The notes beneath the pieces were generated by a model. It was not told the DNA's origin. It was given only the letters and a program-made list of their open reading frames with translations, and ran no database searches. A stretch of 64,000 bases of DNA from Lacrimispora saccharolytica (GTDB lineage: Bacteria; Bacillota; Clostridia; Lachnospirales; Lachnospiraceae), in the NCBI GenBank assembly GCA_016899975.1, contig JACJJN010000014.1, positions 26,722 through 90,721 on the forward strand, read 5' to 3'. Shown here in pieces: positions 16,653 to 24,298 of this stretch (positions within the stretch are counted from its first letter, which is position 1; the number at the start of each line of letters is the position of its first letter). Both the position numbers and the translations under genes were made by a program.

Positions 16653-17018
16653 TTATTCACACACATGATCCAATCCCTGTGCCAGAATCGTTGACACATG
16701 AGAATCTGCGAGAGAATAAAAAACCGTTTTTCCCTCCCTGCGGTATTTCACCAATTCCATCTGCTTGAGTACTCGGAGCTGATGGGAAATCGCACTCTGG
16801 CTCATGCCAAGCAGTTCCGCAATATCGCAGACACACATTTCCTGCCGCGCAAGCGCGGAAAGAATGCGGATCCTGGTTGGATCGCCAAAGGTTTTAAATA
16901 ATTCCGCCATCTGGTACAGGATCTCATCCGAAGGAATCTCTTCTCTGGAAATATGCTGGTGATGATGGCATTCCGTACACACCAGGATATCTTCTCCCTG
17001 GTCTTTTTCTTTCTTCAT
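16653..17018 (-). CDS. ArsR/SmtB-family metal-sensing repressor
   Basis: Winged-helix repressor of 121 residues. The helix-turn-helix reads ALARQEMCVCDIAELLGMSQSAISHQLRVLK. Three possible metal sites are visible: an N-terminal CTECHHHQH cluster (residues 14-22), the alpha3 CVC motif (about residues 62-64), and the alpha5 pattern D-x-H-x10-H-x2-E at the C-terminus (DSHVSTILAQGLDHVCE), which in SmtB and CzrA binds zinc. No metal transporter gene is adjacent, so the regulated gene is unknown. It stands between the AI-2E transporter and alaA genes with its own terminator. Confidence 0.9.
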   Translation of the reverse strand: MKKEKDQGEDILVCTECHHHQHISREEIPSDEILYQMAELFKTFGDPTRIRILSALARQEMCVCDIAELLGMSQSAISHQLRVLKQMELVKYRREGKTVFYSLADSHVSTILAQGLDHVCE

Positions 17019-17091
17019 GAAACGTGCTCCCTTCTGTCTTTTCCTTCTGCTGTATCCGCTGTCCTTTGCCCGAAGCTTTGTACAGACAGCG

Positions 17092-18309
17092 TTATCTCTG
17101 CCGGTAGCCGTCCAGAAATTCTCCCAGTTTTTGCATAGCGGATTCCAGAGTTCTCAGATCCGGGAGATAAACGATCCGGAAATGGTCCGGGTTGACCCAG
17201 TTAAATCCGGTTCCCTGAACCACCAGAACCTGTTTCTCCCGCAGAAAATCCAGGGCAAACTGGGCGTCATCGTGAATGTTGAACCTGGCGGTGTCCAGCT
17301 TCGGAAAGATATAGAAAGCAGCCTTGGGCTTTTTCACCGTGATGCCTGGAATTTCTTTCAGCGCCTCATAAATGTAATTTCTCTGTTCGTAGATCCGTCC
17401 GCCTGGTACAATATATTCGTTGACACTCTGATAACCTCCCAGAGCCGTCTGGACAATCGACTGTGCCGGAACGTTGGAACACAGGCGCATGTTGGAGAGC
17501 ATATTGAGCCCCTCCACATACCCTTTCGCTTTATCCTTGGCTCCGCTGAGCACCATCCAGCCGATGCGGAAGCCGGCGATCATATGAGACTTGGAAAGTC
17601 CGGAAAAGGTCACGCAGAATACATCCGGAGCCAGCGACGCGATGGATGTGTGCTTCAGCCCATCCATAACCAGCCGGTCATAGATTTCATCCGAAAAGAT
17701 GATCAGCTCATGCTCCCGCGCGATCCGGACAATCCCTTCCAGCACATCGTCCGGATAAAGGGCTCCGGTGGGGTTGTTTGGATTGATGATAACGATCGCC
17801 TTCGTCCGGTCGGTGATCTTCTTTTCAATATCCTGAAGGTCCGGATACCACTCGGACTCCTCGTCACAGATATAATGAACCGCTTTTCCTCCTGCCAGCG
17901 TTGCGCATGCGGTCCACAGAGGATAATCCGGCGCAGGAATCAGGATTTCATCTCCGTCATCCAGAAGCGCCTGCATCGCAAGATTGATCAGTTCACTGAC
18001 ACCGTTTCCCGTATAGATATCATCCATCGAAACATTCGGAATCTTCTTGTTCTGGCAGTACTGCATGATTGCCTTGCGTGCCGCAAAGATTCCTCTGGAA
18101 TCCGAGTAGCCCTGAGAATCCTTTACATTGGTCATCATATCCTCGATGACCTCCTGGGGCGCGGAAAAGCCAAACGGCGCGGGATTTCCGATATTCAGCT
18201 TCAGGACACGCCTGCCCTGGGCTTCCATGCGCCCTGCTTCCTCCACAACCGGGCCCCGCACATCGTACAGTACATTGTCAAGTTTGGAAGATTTATTGAA
18301 TGTTCGCAT
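17092..18309 (-). CDS. alaA: Alanine aminotransferase AlaA-type
   Basis: PLP-dependent class I aminotransferase of 405 residues that closely resembles E. coli AlaA: FNKSSKLDNVLYDVRGPVVEEA, LKLNIGNPAPFGFSAP, IYTGNGVSELINLAMQALL, APDYPLWTA, IINPNNPTGA, DEIYDRLVMDG, the PLP lysine in TFSGLSKSHMIAGFRIGWM, and QGTGFNWVNPDHFRIVYLP. The expected reaction is pyruvate plus glutamate to alanine plus 2-oxoglutarate. The next gene upstream is an ABC transporter ATPase 27 bases away, so it may be the last gene of that operon. Confidence 0.93.
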   Translation of the reverse strand: MRTFNKSSKLDNVLYDVRGPVVEEAGRMEAQGRRVLKLNIGNPAPFGFSAPQEVIEDMMTNVKDSQGYSDSRGIFAARKAIMQYCQNKKIPNVSMDDIYTGNGVSELINLAMQALLDDGDEILIPAPDYPLWTACATLAGGKAVHYICDEESEWYPDLQDIEKKITDRTKAIVIINPNNPTGALYPDDVLEGIVRIAREHELIIFSDEIYDRLVMDGLKHTSIASLAPDVFCVTFSGLSKSHMIAGFRIGWMVLSGAKDKAKGYVEGLNMLSNMRLCSNVPAQSIVQTALGGYQSVNEYIVPGGRIYEQRNYIYEALKEIPGITVKKPKAAFYIFPKLDTARFNIHDDAQFALDFLREKQVLVVQGTGFNWVNPDHFRIVYLPDLRTLESAMQKLGEFLDGYRQR

Positions 18310-18336
18310 ATGAAATACTCCTTCTTTCTTCGAAGG

Positions 18337-19140
18337 TCAGGCCAGCATCATCCTGTCATTGGCAAACTCTTCTCCGCTTGCCTGCTCAAATTTTTCCAGA
18401 AGCTGGGATACCTTGAGATTTTTCTTTTCTTCTCCGGCAACATCGTAGATCACTTTGCCGTTATGCATCATGATCAGACGGTTTCCGTGAGTGATTGCAT
18501 CTTTCATATTATGCGTTACCATCATTGCTGTCAAGTGGTGTTCTTGAATAATCCTGTCAGAAATTTCTAGCACCCTTGCCGCCGTTTTCGGGTCCAGAGC
18601 TGCCGTATGCTCATCCAACAGAAGCAGCTTCGGCTTTTTCAGTGATGCCATCAGCAGCGTGATCGCCTGTCGCTGACCGCCGGAGAGAAGCCCCACCTTA
18701 CTGGTCAGCCGGTCCTCCAATCCCAGATTCAGTGTACGCAGCTGCTCCTGAAAGGACTCTCTTTCCTTCTTGGTAACGCCCCACCGCAGTCCGCGGTGCT
18801 GACCTCTTCTCGCGGCGATCGCCATATTATCCTCAATGGACATAGTAGCCGCCGTTCCCGTCATCGGATCCTGGAAGACTCTTCCGAGAAAAGCGGCTCG
18901 TTTATATTCCGGAAGCCGTGTGATATCCGCTCCATCTACAATGATCTTTCCCTGGTCAACCGCGAACACTCCTGCCACCGCATTCAGCATCGTAGATTTT
19001 CCGGCGCCGTTTCCTCCGATGATCGTGACAAAATCCCCTTCGTTCAGCGTCAGATTCACACCATCCAGAGCTACTTTCTCATTGATTGTCCCCGGATTAA
19101 ATGTTTTATGAATATCCTGGATTTCCAGCATGGCACTCAT
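18337..19140 (-). CDS. ABC transporter ATP-binding protein (TrpZ-like)
   Basis: ATPase subunit of the three-part importer encoded at 18337-21267; 267 residues. Walker A GGNGAGKSTMLN, Q-loop GRVFQDPM, signature LLSGGQRQAITLLMA, Walker B LLLLDEHTAALD, H-loop MMVTHNM. ATG at 19140 overlaps the permease stop codon (ATGA), so the open frame to 19257 is not used. The family (with PF04392-type binding protein) includes tryptophan and tyrosine importers and other amino-acid-like ligands; the ligand here is not known. Confidence 0.92.
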   Translation of the reverse strand: MSAMLEIQDIHKTFNPGTINEKVALDGVNLTLNEGDFVTIIGGNGAGKSTMLNAVAGVFAVDQGKIIVDGADITRLPEYKRAAFLGRVFQDPMTGTAATMSIEDNMAIAARRGQHRGLRWGVTKKERESFQEQLRTLNLGLEDRLTSKVGLLSGGQRQAITLLMASLKKPKLLLLDEHTAALDPKTAARVLEISDRIIQEHHLTAMMVTHNMKDAITHGNRLIMMHNGKVIYDVAGEEKKNLKVSQLLEKFEQASGEEFANDRMMLA

Positions 19141-20090
19141 GATCTCACCACTCCCTTCTTTTTCAAATATTTCTGCCGCAAATACGGGATGGACAAAAAG
19201 CATGCGACAACGACTGCCGAGAACAGCTTCATATAATCCGACGGCATCTTCAGCCACAGCACCAGTCCGATGACCACATAATACAGGATCGCTCCGATGA
19301 ATACGGCAAACAGCGTATAGGCAAAGGCAATCTTTCTGCCCGCACAGATTTTTTCAAACAACACCTCGCTGATAATCACCGCCGCCAGGCCAATGACGAT
19401 GGCGCCGCGTCCCATATTGACATCCGCACTCCCCTGATACTGGGCATAAATACCTCCGCTGAGCCCTACCAGGCCGTTGGAGATCATCAGCGCCAGCACT
19501 TTGCAGAAATTCGTGTTGATTCCCTGCGCGCTTGCCATTTGAGGATTACAGCCAGTCGCACGGATGGATGCGCCAAGCTCTGTACCGAAAAACCAGTACA
19601 GCAGCGCGATCAAGAGGATCGCACACAGGATCATACGCAGGAAAAAGGCAATCCTCACGTCCATCTCCGCCGTTACGTAACGCAGAGATGCCACCAGTTC
19701 ATATTGATCCACGTTGATTGCCTGGTTTGCCTTTCCCATAATCCCAAGGTTGATGGAATACAGGGAAATCTGGGTCAGAATACTGGCAAGGATTCCAGGA
19801 ATACCCAACGCTGTATGCAGGATGCCGGTGACAAATCCTGCAGCCATGCCCGCCAGAAACGCGAACACAAGCGCCAGAACCGGATGCATGCCGCCCCGGA
19901 TCAGGACGACGGCAACTGCGCCTCCGGTCACCATGGAACCGTCCACGGTAAGATCAGCAAAATCCAACAGACGATAGGTAATATATACGCCCAGCGCCAT
20001 AATTCCCCAGATAATTCCCTGAGCCACATTTCCGGGGAGCGCACGGACAAACGCTGCCGGATCCAGGGAAGAAAAATATGCAAGTATCAT
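19137..20090 (-). CDS. ABC transporter permease (TrpY-like, BPD_transp_2)
   Basis: Membrane subunit, 317 residues, about eight to nine transmembrane helices. Landmarks GIIWGIMALGVYITYRLLDFADLTVDGS and SNGLVGLSGGIYAQYQGSADVNMGRGAIVIGLAAVIISE are typical of the branched-chain type permeases paired with PF04392 binding proteins (seen as the LDFADLTVDGS and GALYAQYQGSAD-like motifs). ATG at 20090 follows AAGGAGAGGTAGAGAGATC. It is separated from the binding protein gene by 130 bases holding a terminator-like hairpin, and overlaps the ATPase gene by four bases. Confidence 0.92.
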   Translation of the reverse strand: MILAYFSSLDPAAFVRALPGNVAQGIIWGIMALGVYITYRLLDFADLTVDGSMVTGGAVAVVLIRGGMHPVLALVFAFLAGMAAGFVTGILHTALGIPGILASILTQISLYSINLGIMGKANQAINVDQYELVASLRYVTAEMDVRIAFFLRMILCAILLIALLYWFFGTELGASIRATGCNPQMASAQGINTNFCKVLALMISNGLVGLSGGIYAQYQGSADVNMGRGAIVIGLAAVIISEVLFEKICAGRKIAFAYTLFAVFIGAILYYVVIGLVLWLKMPSDYMKLFSAVVVACFLSIPYLRQKYLKKKGVVRS

Positions 20091-20144
20091 GATCTCTCTA
20101 CCTCTCCTTATTCTCTTTTTCTGTCATTTTTTCATCCGCCGATG

Positions 20145-20192
20145 AAAAAAGGGCTGTGGTCAAGCAATGTTTCCCGCTTAATGACAGCCCTT
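20145..20192 (-). terminator. Terminator-like hairpin between binding protein and permease genes
   Basis: AAGGGCTGT/ACAGCCCTT (20149-20157, 20184-20192) with inner AAGC/GCTT pairing, followed on the minus strand by TTTTTTCATC. Placed right after the binding protein gene, it would let most transcripts stop there and keep permease and ATPase levels low. Confidence 0.75.
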
Positions 20193-20220
20193 TCTATTTT
20201 CTGCAGCCGCAGGTGATGAT

Positions 20221-21267
20221 TTATCCCTCGATCGCTTCATAACCTTCCGGCACAGTAATCCCCAGTGATTCGCAAAGCACCGGATTGTACATTTTGGTAA
20301 CATTTGGTGCGCTCTCGATCTCCATCGTTGCCACATCTGCGCCGTTAACCAGGATATCGTAAGCCATCTCACCTGCTTTGTATCCGATATCATAATAACT
20401 GATGGAAAGTGTTGCAATGCCGCATCCGGAGCAAATGCCCTGTTCGCCTGCAATGACCGGAACACCTGCCGGTTCACAGACATTGTTGATCAGTTCCGTG
20501 TTGGACGCCATCGTATTATCCGTCGGAATATAGAGAACGTCACATTCCGCCACCGCAGTGGTAGTCACAGACTGAATCTCATTGGAGTCTGCTGCCGTAT
20601 ATTCTGCATAATCAATTCCATCTTCTTCCAAAGCCTCCGCAAACAGTTTTGCCTGATATTCGGAGTTTGGCTCCGCGGAACAGTAGAGGATTCCCACCTT
20701 TTCAGCATCCGGGACAAGCTCCAGAAGCATATCCTCCTGTTCGTCGATCGGCGCCAGATCACTGGTTCCGGAAATATTGGTTCCTGTGGTTCCGGTCCAG
20801 TCTGTAATATCAAGAGCAGTTCCATAATCCGTGATTGACGTGCCGAGGATCGGAATGGTATTGGTAGCCGCCGCAGAACACTGCAATGCCGTTGTTCCGT
20901 TTGCCAGGATCAGATCCACCCCCTGTGCCACAAAATCGTTGGCAATGGTCGCACAGTTGCTCTGCTCATTCTGTCCGTTGTTCACATCAAAGGTAACGTT
21001 TCCTTCGCCAAACAACTCGGTGCAGGCATCCTGAAAGCCCTGGGTCGCTTCATCCAGCGCAGCGTGCTCCAACTGCTGAAGGATACCGATCACGTAAGTG
21101 CCCTGTCTAGACCCGCTCTCCGACGAGGAACCTGAGCTCACCGATGATTCCGAACTTCCGCCGGAAGCTGCGGAGTTGGAAGAACTTTCCAAGTCAGATC
21201 CACACCCAGCCAGTGCGGACGTGACCATAAGACCTGTTAACAGCAAAGATATCACTTTCTTTTTCAT
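20221..21267 (-). CDS. ABC transporter substrate-binding lipoprotein (TrpX-like)
   Basis: Extracytoplasmic binding protein of 348 residues. Signal peptide with lipobox: MKKKVISLLLTGLMVTSALAGC, cut before Cys21 or so (LAGC), then a Ser/Gly-rich linker to about residue 52. The ligand domain begins GTYVIGILQQLEHAALDEATQGF, with GTTALQCSAAATNTIPILGTSITDYG and CDVLYIPTDNTMASNTELI, typical of the PF04392 family. First gene of the importer operon, behind a strong promoter (21342-21370). The ligand is not clear from sequence; related proteins bind tryptophan, tyrosine or similar compounds. Confidence 0.92.
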   Translation of the reverse strand: MKKKVISLLLTGLMVTSALAGCGSDLESSSNSAASGGSSESSVSSGSSSESGSRQGTYVIGILQQLEHAALDEATQGFQDACTELFGEGNVTFDVNNGQNEQSNCATIANDFVAQGVDLILANGTTALQCSAAATNTIPILGTSITDYGTALDITDWTGTTGTNISGTSDLAPIDEQEDMLLELVPDAEKVGILYCSAEPNSEYQAKLFAEALEEDGIDYAEYTAADSNEIQSVTTTAVAECDVLYIPTDNTMASNTELINNVCEPAGVPVIAGEQGICSGCGIATLSISYYDIGYKAGEMAYDILVNGADVATMEIESAPNVTKMYNPVLCESLGITVPEGYEAIEG

Positions 21268-21341
21268 CGTTCTCTCTCCTTACTCGTCAACGCTACTATA
21301 ACTTTAACAGTTAAAAGCGTTAATGCGTTAATTTACCTATG

Positions 21342-21370
21342 ACTATACTACTTTTCAAAGAAACCGTCAA
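21342..21370 (-). promoter_or_regulatory. Promoter of the TrpX-like importer operon
   Basis: TTGACG (21365-21370), 17-base spacer, TATAGT (21342-21347). The 70-base leader contains CTTTAACAGTTAAAG, a palindrome, within a wider AACGCT/AGCGTT inverted repeat, candidate operator sites. Confidence 0.75.
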
Positions 21371-21390
21371 TACTAAAAAGGAAAAACGCC

Positions 21391-21545
21391 GAAAAAGATG
21401 GCGGACGAAAACCGCCAGGGGCAGGTGGAACCCGTGTACGGCGGGCGGCTGCAAAGATGCGGAAGGCCATTTGGGTGTTTCTGCGTCTACGCCGAACAGC
21501 ATACCCTTGTGCAATCCACTTTAACTGCGTTTTGAATTGCGCAAT
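21391..21545 (-). other. Structured non-coding segment ending in a terminator, possible small RNA
   Basis: The 394-base gap between the importer and nrdR contains, besides a promoter and the nrdR terminator, about 150 GC-rich bases with no convincing gene. On the minus strand it folds as a hairpin with GGGT..TGTTC..GCGT/ACGC..GAAACA..ACCC arms (21473-21506), a CCGTGTACGG palindrome near 21433, and ends in TGGCGG/CCGCCA (21399-21417) followed by TCTTTTTC, a proper intrinsic terminator. No known RNA family is recognised and no strong promoter is seen at its 5' side. Confidence 0.35.
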
Positions 21546-21595
21546 CAAAAAATCCCCGAGCGGGCAGCATATGTGTGTGCCTGCTCAGGGATTTC
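21546..21595 (-). terminator. Intrinsic terminator of nrdR
   Basis: Imperfect long stem AAATCCCtGAGCaGGCA/TGCtGCCcGCTCgGGGATTT with TTTTTGA after it on the minus strand, about 70 bases past the nrdR stop. Confidence 0.75.
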
Positions 21596-21661
21596 TATCC
21601 GTAGGAAACCAGAAAGCTGAACTGCTGTATGAAATAAGAATTTATCATCTGTAACTTTTAT

Positions 21662-22111
21662 CTAATTCAGCATTTTTTTCAGTTCATCCAAAAACGTATT
21701 CACGTCCTTAAACTCCCGGTAAATGGACGCAAAACGTACGTATGCGACCTGATCCAGATCTTTCAGATAGTTCATGACCAGTTCTCCGATCTCGGAGCTC
21801 TGTATTTCCCGTTCTTCGCGGTTAAAGATTTCCGTCTCCACCTGGTTGACCAGGGCGGTAATCTGTTCCGCGGAGATCGGGCGCTTGTGACAGGCTCTGA
21901 GAATGCCCGTCTCGATCTTTCTTCTGTCGTACTGTTCACGGTTCTGATCCTTTTTGATCACGATCAGTGGGATCGTTTCTACTTTTTCGTAAGTGGTAAA
22001 TCTCCTGCCGCATACATCACACATTCTGCGGCGGCGGATGGCATTGTTATCTTCGATCGGCCGTGAATCCACAACCCGTGTATTATCCTGATTGCAAAAC
22101 GGACATCTCAT
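21662..22111 (-). CDS. nrdR: Transcriptional repressor NrdR
   Basis: Zinc-ribbon and ATP-cone repressor of ribonucleotide reductase genes; 149 residues. The ribbon is MRCPFC..(D)..VVDSRP then RRRMCDVCGRRFTTYE, and the ATP-cone follows (VIKKDQNREQYDRRKIETGILRACHKRPIS as landmark around KRPIS). Length and order are canonical. No nrd gene is in the window. It is divergent from ylmC, 105 bases apart. Confidence 0.97.
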   Translation of the reverse strand: MRCPFCNQDNTRVVDSRPIEDNNAIRRRRMCDVCGRRFTTYEKVETIPLIVIKKDQNREQYDRRKIETGILRACHKRPISAEQITALVNQVETEIFNREEREIQSSEIGELVMNYLKDLDQVAYVRFASIYREFKDVNTFLDELKKMLN

Positions 22112-22216
22112 TGTCTTCTCTATCCTTTCTCATTGATCACTTTCTGCTAAAACATGAACTGCAGTGTTCTTTTTATTTGTTCGATTCTCATATACTGTCA
22201 AAAACGGAGTATTTCC

Positions 22217-22465
22217 ATGCGTGTCGTCGACCTTCGTCAGAAAGAAGTCATCAATATCTGTTCCTGCAAAAGCCTTGGCTGTCCCATCGATGTGGAATTC
22301 AACTGTTCCAGCGGTCAGATCACCGCACTGATCCTCCCCGGCCCTGCCAGATTCTGCGGAATGTTCGGCAGAGACAGCGATATCATCATCCCCTGGAACT
22401 GCATCCGACAGATTGGAGACGATATCATTCTCGTGGAACTTCCTCCAAAACCTCACAAGCCTTGA
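22217..22465 (+). CDS. YlmC/YmxH family sporulation-associated protein
   Basis: Small PRC-barrel-like protein, 82 residues: MRVVDLRQKEVINICSCKSLG at the start, then DVEFNCSSGQITALILPGP and IIIPWNCIRQIGDDIILVEL. Proteins of this family (YlmC, YmxH) occur only in spore-forming Firmicutes; their molecular role is not established. ATG at 22217 follows ACGGAGTATTTCC. It is the only plus-strand gene in the first 41 kb. CATATACT upstream (near 22191) is weakly like a late-sporulation -10 element, but no clear -35 was found. Confidence 0.85.
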   Translation: MRVVDLRQKEVINICSCKSLGCPIDVEFNCSSGQITALILPGPARFCGMFGRDSDIIIPWNCIRQIGDDIILVELPPKPHKP

Positions 22466-22478
22466 GCATCTTCTCAAA

Positions 22479-22561
22479 GCGTGTTTGACCATTGCTTTCT
22501 GCAACATGTTCGTCACAGTTTGCGGAGCGTGCAAGTTGTAGAAAGCAATGGTCAAACACGC
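22479..22561. repeat. Dispersed inverted repeat, copy C (near-perfect stem)
   Basis: Arms of 27 bases, GCGTGTTTGACCATTGCTTT.. (22479-22505) and ..AAAGCAATGGTCAAACACGC (22535-22561), differ at a single position and enclose 29 bases with CGTCACAGTTTGCGGAGCGT. Lies between ylmC and acylphosphatase, which are convergent. Confidence 0.85.
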
Positions 22562-22586
22562 CCCGTCACCAATATTCGGGCAGAAA

Positions 22587-22868
22587 TCATTCGCGGATTC
22601 GAAAGCCGCTCTCTGTCTCCATCGGAATCTCCCTGACCCGGACATCCTCGATTTCAATGTATCTGGAATCTGCGATCATCACGACCATCCGCCGGATTTC
22701 CTCCGGATTCCCCTGGGCTTCCATCTCTACGGTGCCGTCCCAGCAGTTCCTGACCCATCCGGTCAGTCCCAGGCTTCTGGCTGCGTGCATCGCCCGGTAA
22801 CGAAACCCTACCGCCTGAACTCTGCCGGAAAATATCATATGATATCTGTTTTTTTCCTGTCTCTGCAT
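22587..22868 (-). CDS. acyP: Acylphosphatase
   Basis: Hydrolyses carboxyl phosphates such as acetyl phosphate. 93 residues, ferredoxin-like fold. The phosphate loop with catalytic Arg is GRVQAVGFRYRAMHAA (Arg in GFR near residue 23), the catalytic Asn is in GWVRNCWDGTVEM (near residue 41), and the C-terminal strand IEIEDVRVREIP completes the fold. Ends with FRIRE. Surrounded by repeat copies C and D. Confidence 0.95.
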   Translation of the reverse strand: MQRQEKNRYHMIFSGRVQAVGFRYRAMHAARSLGLTGWVRNCWDGTVEMEAQGNPEEIRRMVVMIADSRYIEIEDVRVREIPMETESGFRIRE

Positions 22869-22940
22869 CCCCTGATGTCTCCTTTTTCCGCCTGTTCCCG
22901 ACCATTGATCGAATCACAAAGCTCCCGCATCCTCTGTACC

Positions 22941-22964
22941 CATGAATTTTCAAACACGCTCTAG
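22941..22964. repeat. Half copy D of the GAGCGTGTTTG repeat family
   Basis: ATGAATTTTCAAACACGCTC followed by TAG, identical to the right end of copies B and G; no matching left arm nearby. Confidence 0.7.
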
Positions 22965-22970
22965 TACCGA

Positions 22971-23609
22971 TCAGTCCAGAAACTTTAAAATTCCCGTCAG
23001 CTCTTCCGCCACTCCATACAGACAGTCCCGGATCTTCTCATCCGGCGCTGTCAGATCCGGCACCATGATCGTCCGGAGTCCTGCCCGGAACGCGGAAAGC
23101 ACCCCGTTGGGCGAATCCTCCACCGCCATACAGTCTTCCGGTTTTTCACCCAGGACCCGGCACGCATGAAGATATACATCCGGCATCGGCTTTCCATGCT
23201 CCATGTCCGGCGCACAGATCACACAGGAAAAGCTGTCATACAGACCCGTCTCCGTCAATACTCTCCTCGCCTTTTCCTCTGCCGAAGCCGTCGCCACAGC
23301 TGTACGGATATTCCGCTCCTTCAGCCGGGCAAGAACTTCTTTCGCTCCCGGCTTGCATTCCGTGGGAAGCCCTGCTTTGTCCATCAGTTCGATCCGGCAG
23401 CGGCGCACCTTATAATAATCAAAATCCTCTCCCAGACGCTGCTTCATCGCAGGAACCGCATATTCCGAGGCAAGACTGCGCAGAAACAGTCCATCTTCAC
23501 GGGTCATGGGATAACCACAGAGTTTTCCGGCTTTCTCCCAGTATTCCACCAGATATTTTTCCGTGTCTACCAGGGTTCCGTCCATATCGAATACGACTGC
23601 TTTGATCAT
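22971..23609 (-). CDS. HAD-superfamily phosphatase (beta-phosphoglucomutase-like)
   Basis: Subfamily IA HAD hydrolase of 212 residues. Motif I VVFDMDGTLVDTEKY, cap helices, motif II TAVATAS, motif III Lys in HGKPMPDVYLHACRVLG, motif IV VEDSPNGVLSAFRAG. The fold is that of beta-phosphoglucomutase and sugar phosphatases; the substrate cannot be inferred. ATG at 23609 has GAAGGGACGATTCT upstream. The 305-base gap 5' of it holds repeat copy E and the terminator of the fumarate operon. Confidence 0.9.
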   Translation of the reverse strand: MIKAVVFDMDGTLVDTEKYLVEYWEKAGKLCGYPMTREDGLFLRSLASEYAVPAMKQRLGEDFDYYKVRRCRIELMDKAGLPTECKPGAKEVLARLKERNIRTAVATASAEEKARRVLTETGLYDSFSCVICAPDMEHGKPMPDVYLHACRVLGEKPEDCMAVEDSPNGVLSAFRAGLRTIMVPDLTAPDEKIRDCLYGVAEELTGILKFLD

Positions 23610-23719
23610 AGAATCGTCCCTTCTTACATTTCTGCTACAATTTTAGCATAAAATTTACACAATATGCAATATAAATTGTATTTTTCAGCACATTCCAAGG
23701 TAACTTCCGAAACCAGTCA

Positions 23720-23789
23720 CAATGTGTTTGAAAAATGCTTTCTGCAAAGTACACATCACAGTTTGCGTGAATTTTCAAATATGCTCAAG
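23720..23789. repeat. Dispersed inverted repeat, copy E
   Basis: AATGTGTTTGAAAAATGCTT, then TCTGCAAAGTACACATCACA, GTTTGCGTGAATTTTCAAAT and ATGCTC: a shortened member of the family with both ends diverged. Confidence 0.7.
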
Positions 23790-23845
23790 GAACGGATAGA
23801 CGCTTGTACATCTGGCGGCTTTCTTTGAGTGTATCAGTTATAAAT

Positions 23846-23882
23846 GGAAAAACAGACGCAGGGCTACATAGCCTCTGCGTCC
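23846..23882 (-). terminator. Terminator of the mdh-hdr-flx-frd-fum operon
   Basis: GACGCAGAGGCTA/TAGCCCTGCGTC stem (with one mismatch) followed on the minus strand by TGTTTTTCC. It lies 33 bases after the small membrane protein gene and is the first strong terminator downstream of mdh. Confidence 0.75.
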
Positions 23883-23914
23883 GCTTTGATCAATTTCATC
23901 CATTGTATCGGATG

Positions 23915-24238
23915 TTATTTCTGCTCTGCCTCACGTTTTTTGTCCAGGCGTACATTTCTGAAATACAGCAGCATGTCCACTGTGATCTCCAGAATATTCA
24001 GGATATAGAACGCCCATGCCAGGAAGAACAGCCAACTCTGGTCCGGATTATTGGTGTAATCGATGATTTTTCTTGCGATACCGAATACATAGCCGATCCA
24101 GATAAATACCTCAAAGAACAGGCTCTTTCCTTTTGCGGTTCTTGCCACCCATGATTTACGGATGGAAATCGGCCAGGACAGACCGAAACACAGAATCATG
24201 GCTGCTTCCAGCAGACTGCTGATCATTTCTACATTCAT
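23915..24238 (-). CDS. Small three-helix membrane protein with PQ-loop-like motif
   Basis: 107 residues with three hydrophobic segments at about residues 8-25, 42-60 and 70-93, and a charged tail. The first helix runs into FGLSWPISIRKSWVARTAKGKS, which has the shape of a PQ-loop (Pro followed by Ile-x-Lys-Ser and Lys-Gly-x-Ser), so a SemiSWEET/PQ-loop-like small transporter is possible. It follows fumarase beta by 60 bases in the same direction with AGAGGAG before its ATG, and no terminator intervenes, so it may be the last gene of the fumarate operon. Function unknown. Confidence 0.7.
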   Translation of the reverse strand: MNVEMISSLLEAAMILCFGLSWPISIRKSWVARTAKGKSLFFEVFIWIGYVFGIARKIIDYTNNPDQSWLFFLAWAFYILNILEITVDMLLYFRNVRLDKKREAEQK

Positions 24239-24298
24239 TTTATAACTCCTCTTTCCTTATCCTCCGACGTAATAAACGCTCTCCTTTTACGGGAACAA

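Noticed and set aside
10421..23789. CRISPR array from recurring GAGCGTGTTTG sequences
   Set aside because: Copies are kilobases apart, variable in length and self-complementary, without regular spacers; they behave like a dispersed MITE-like family.
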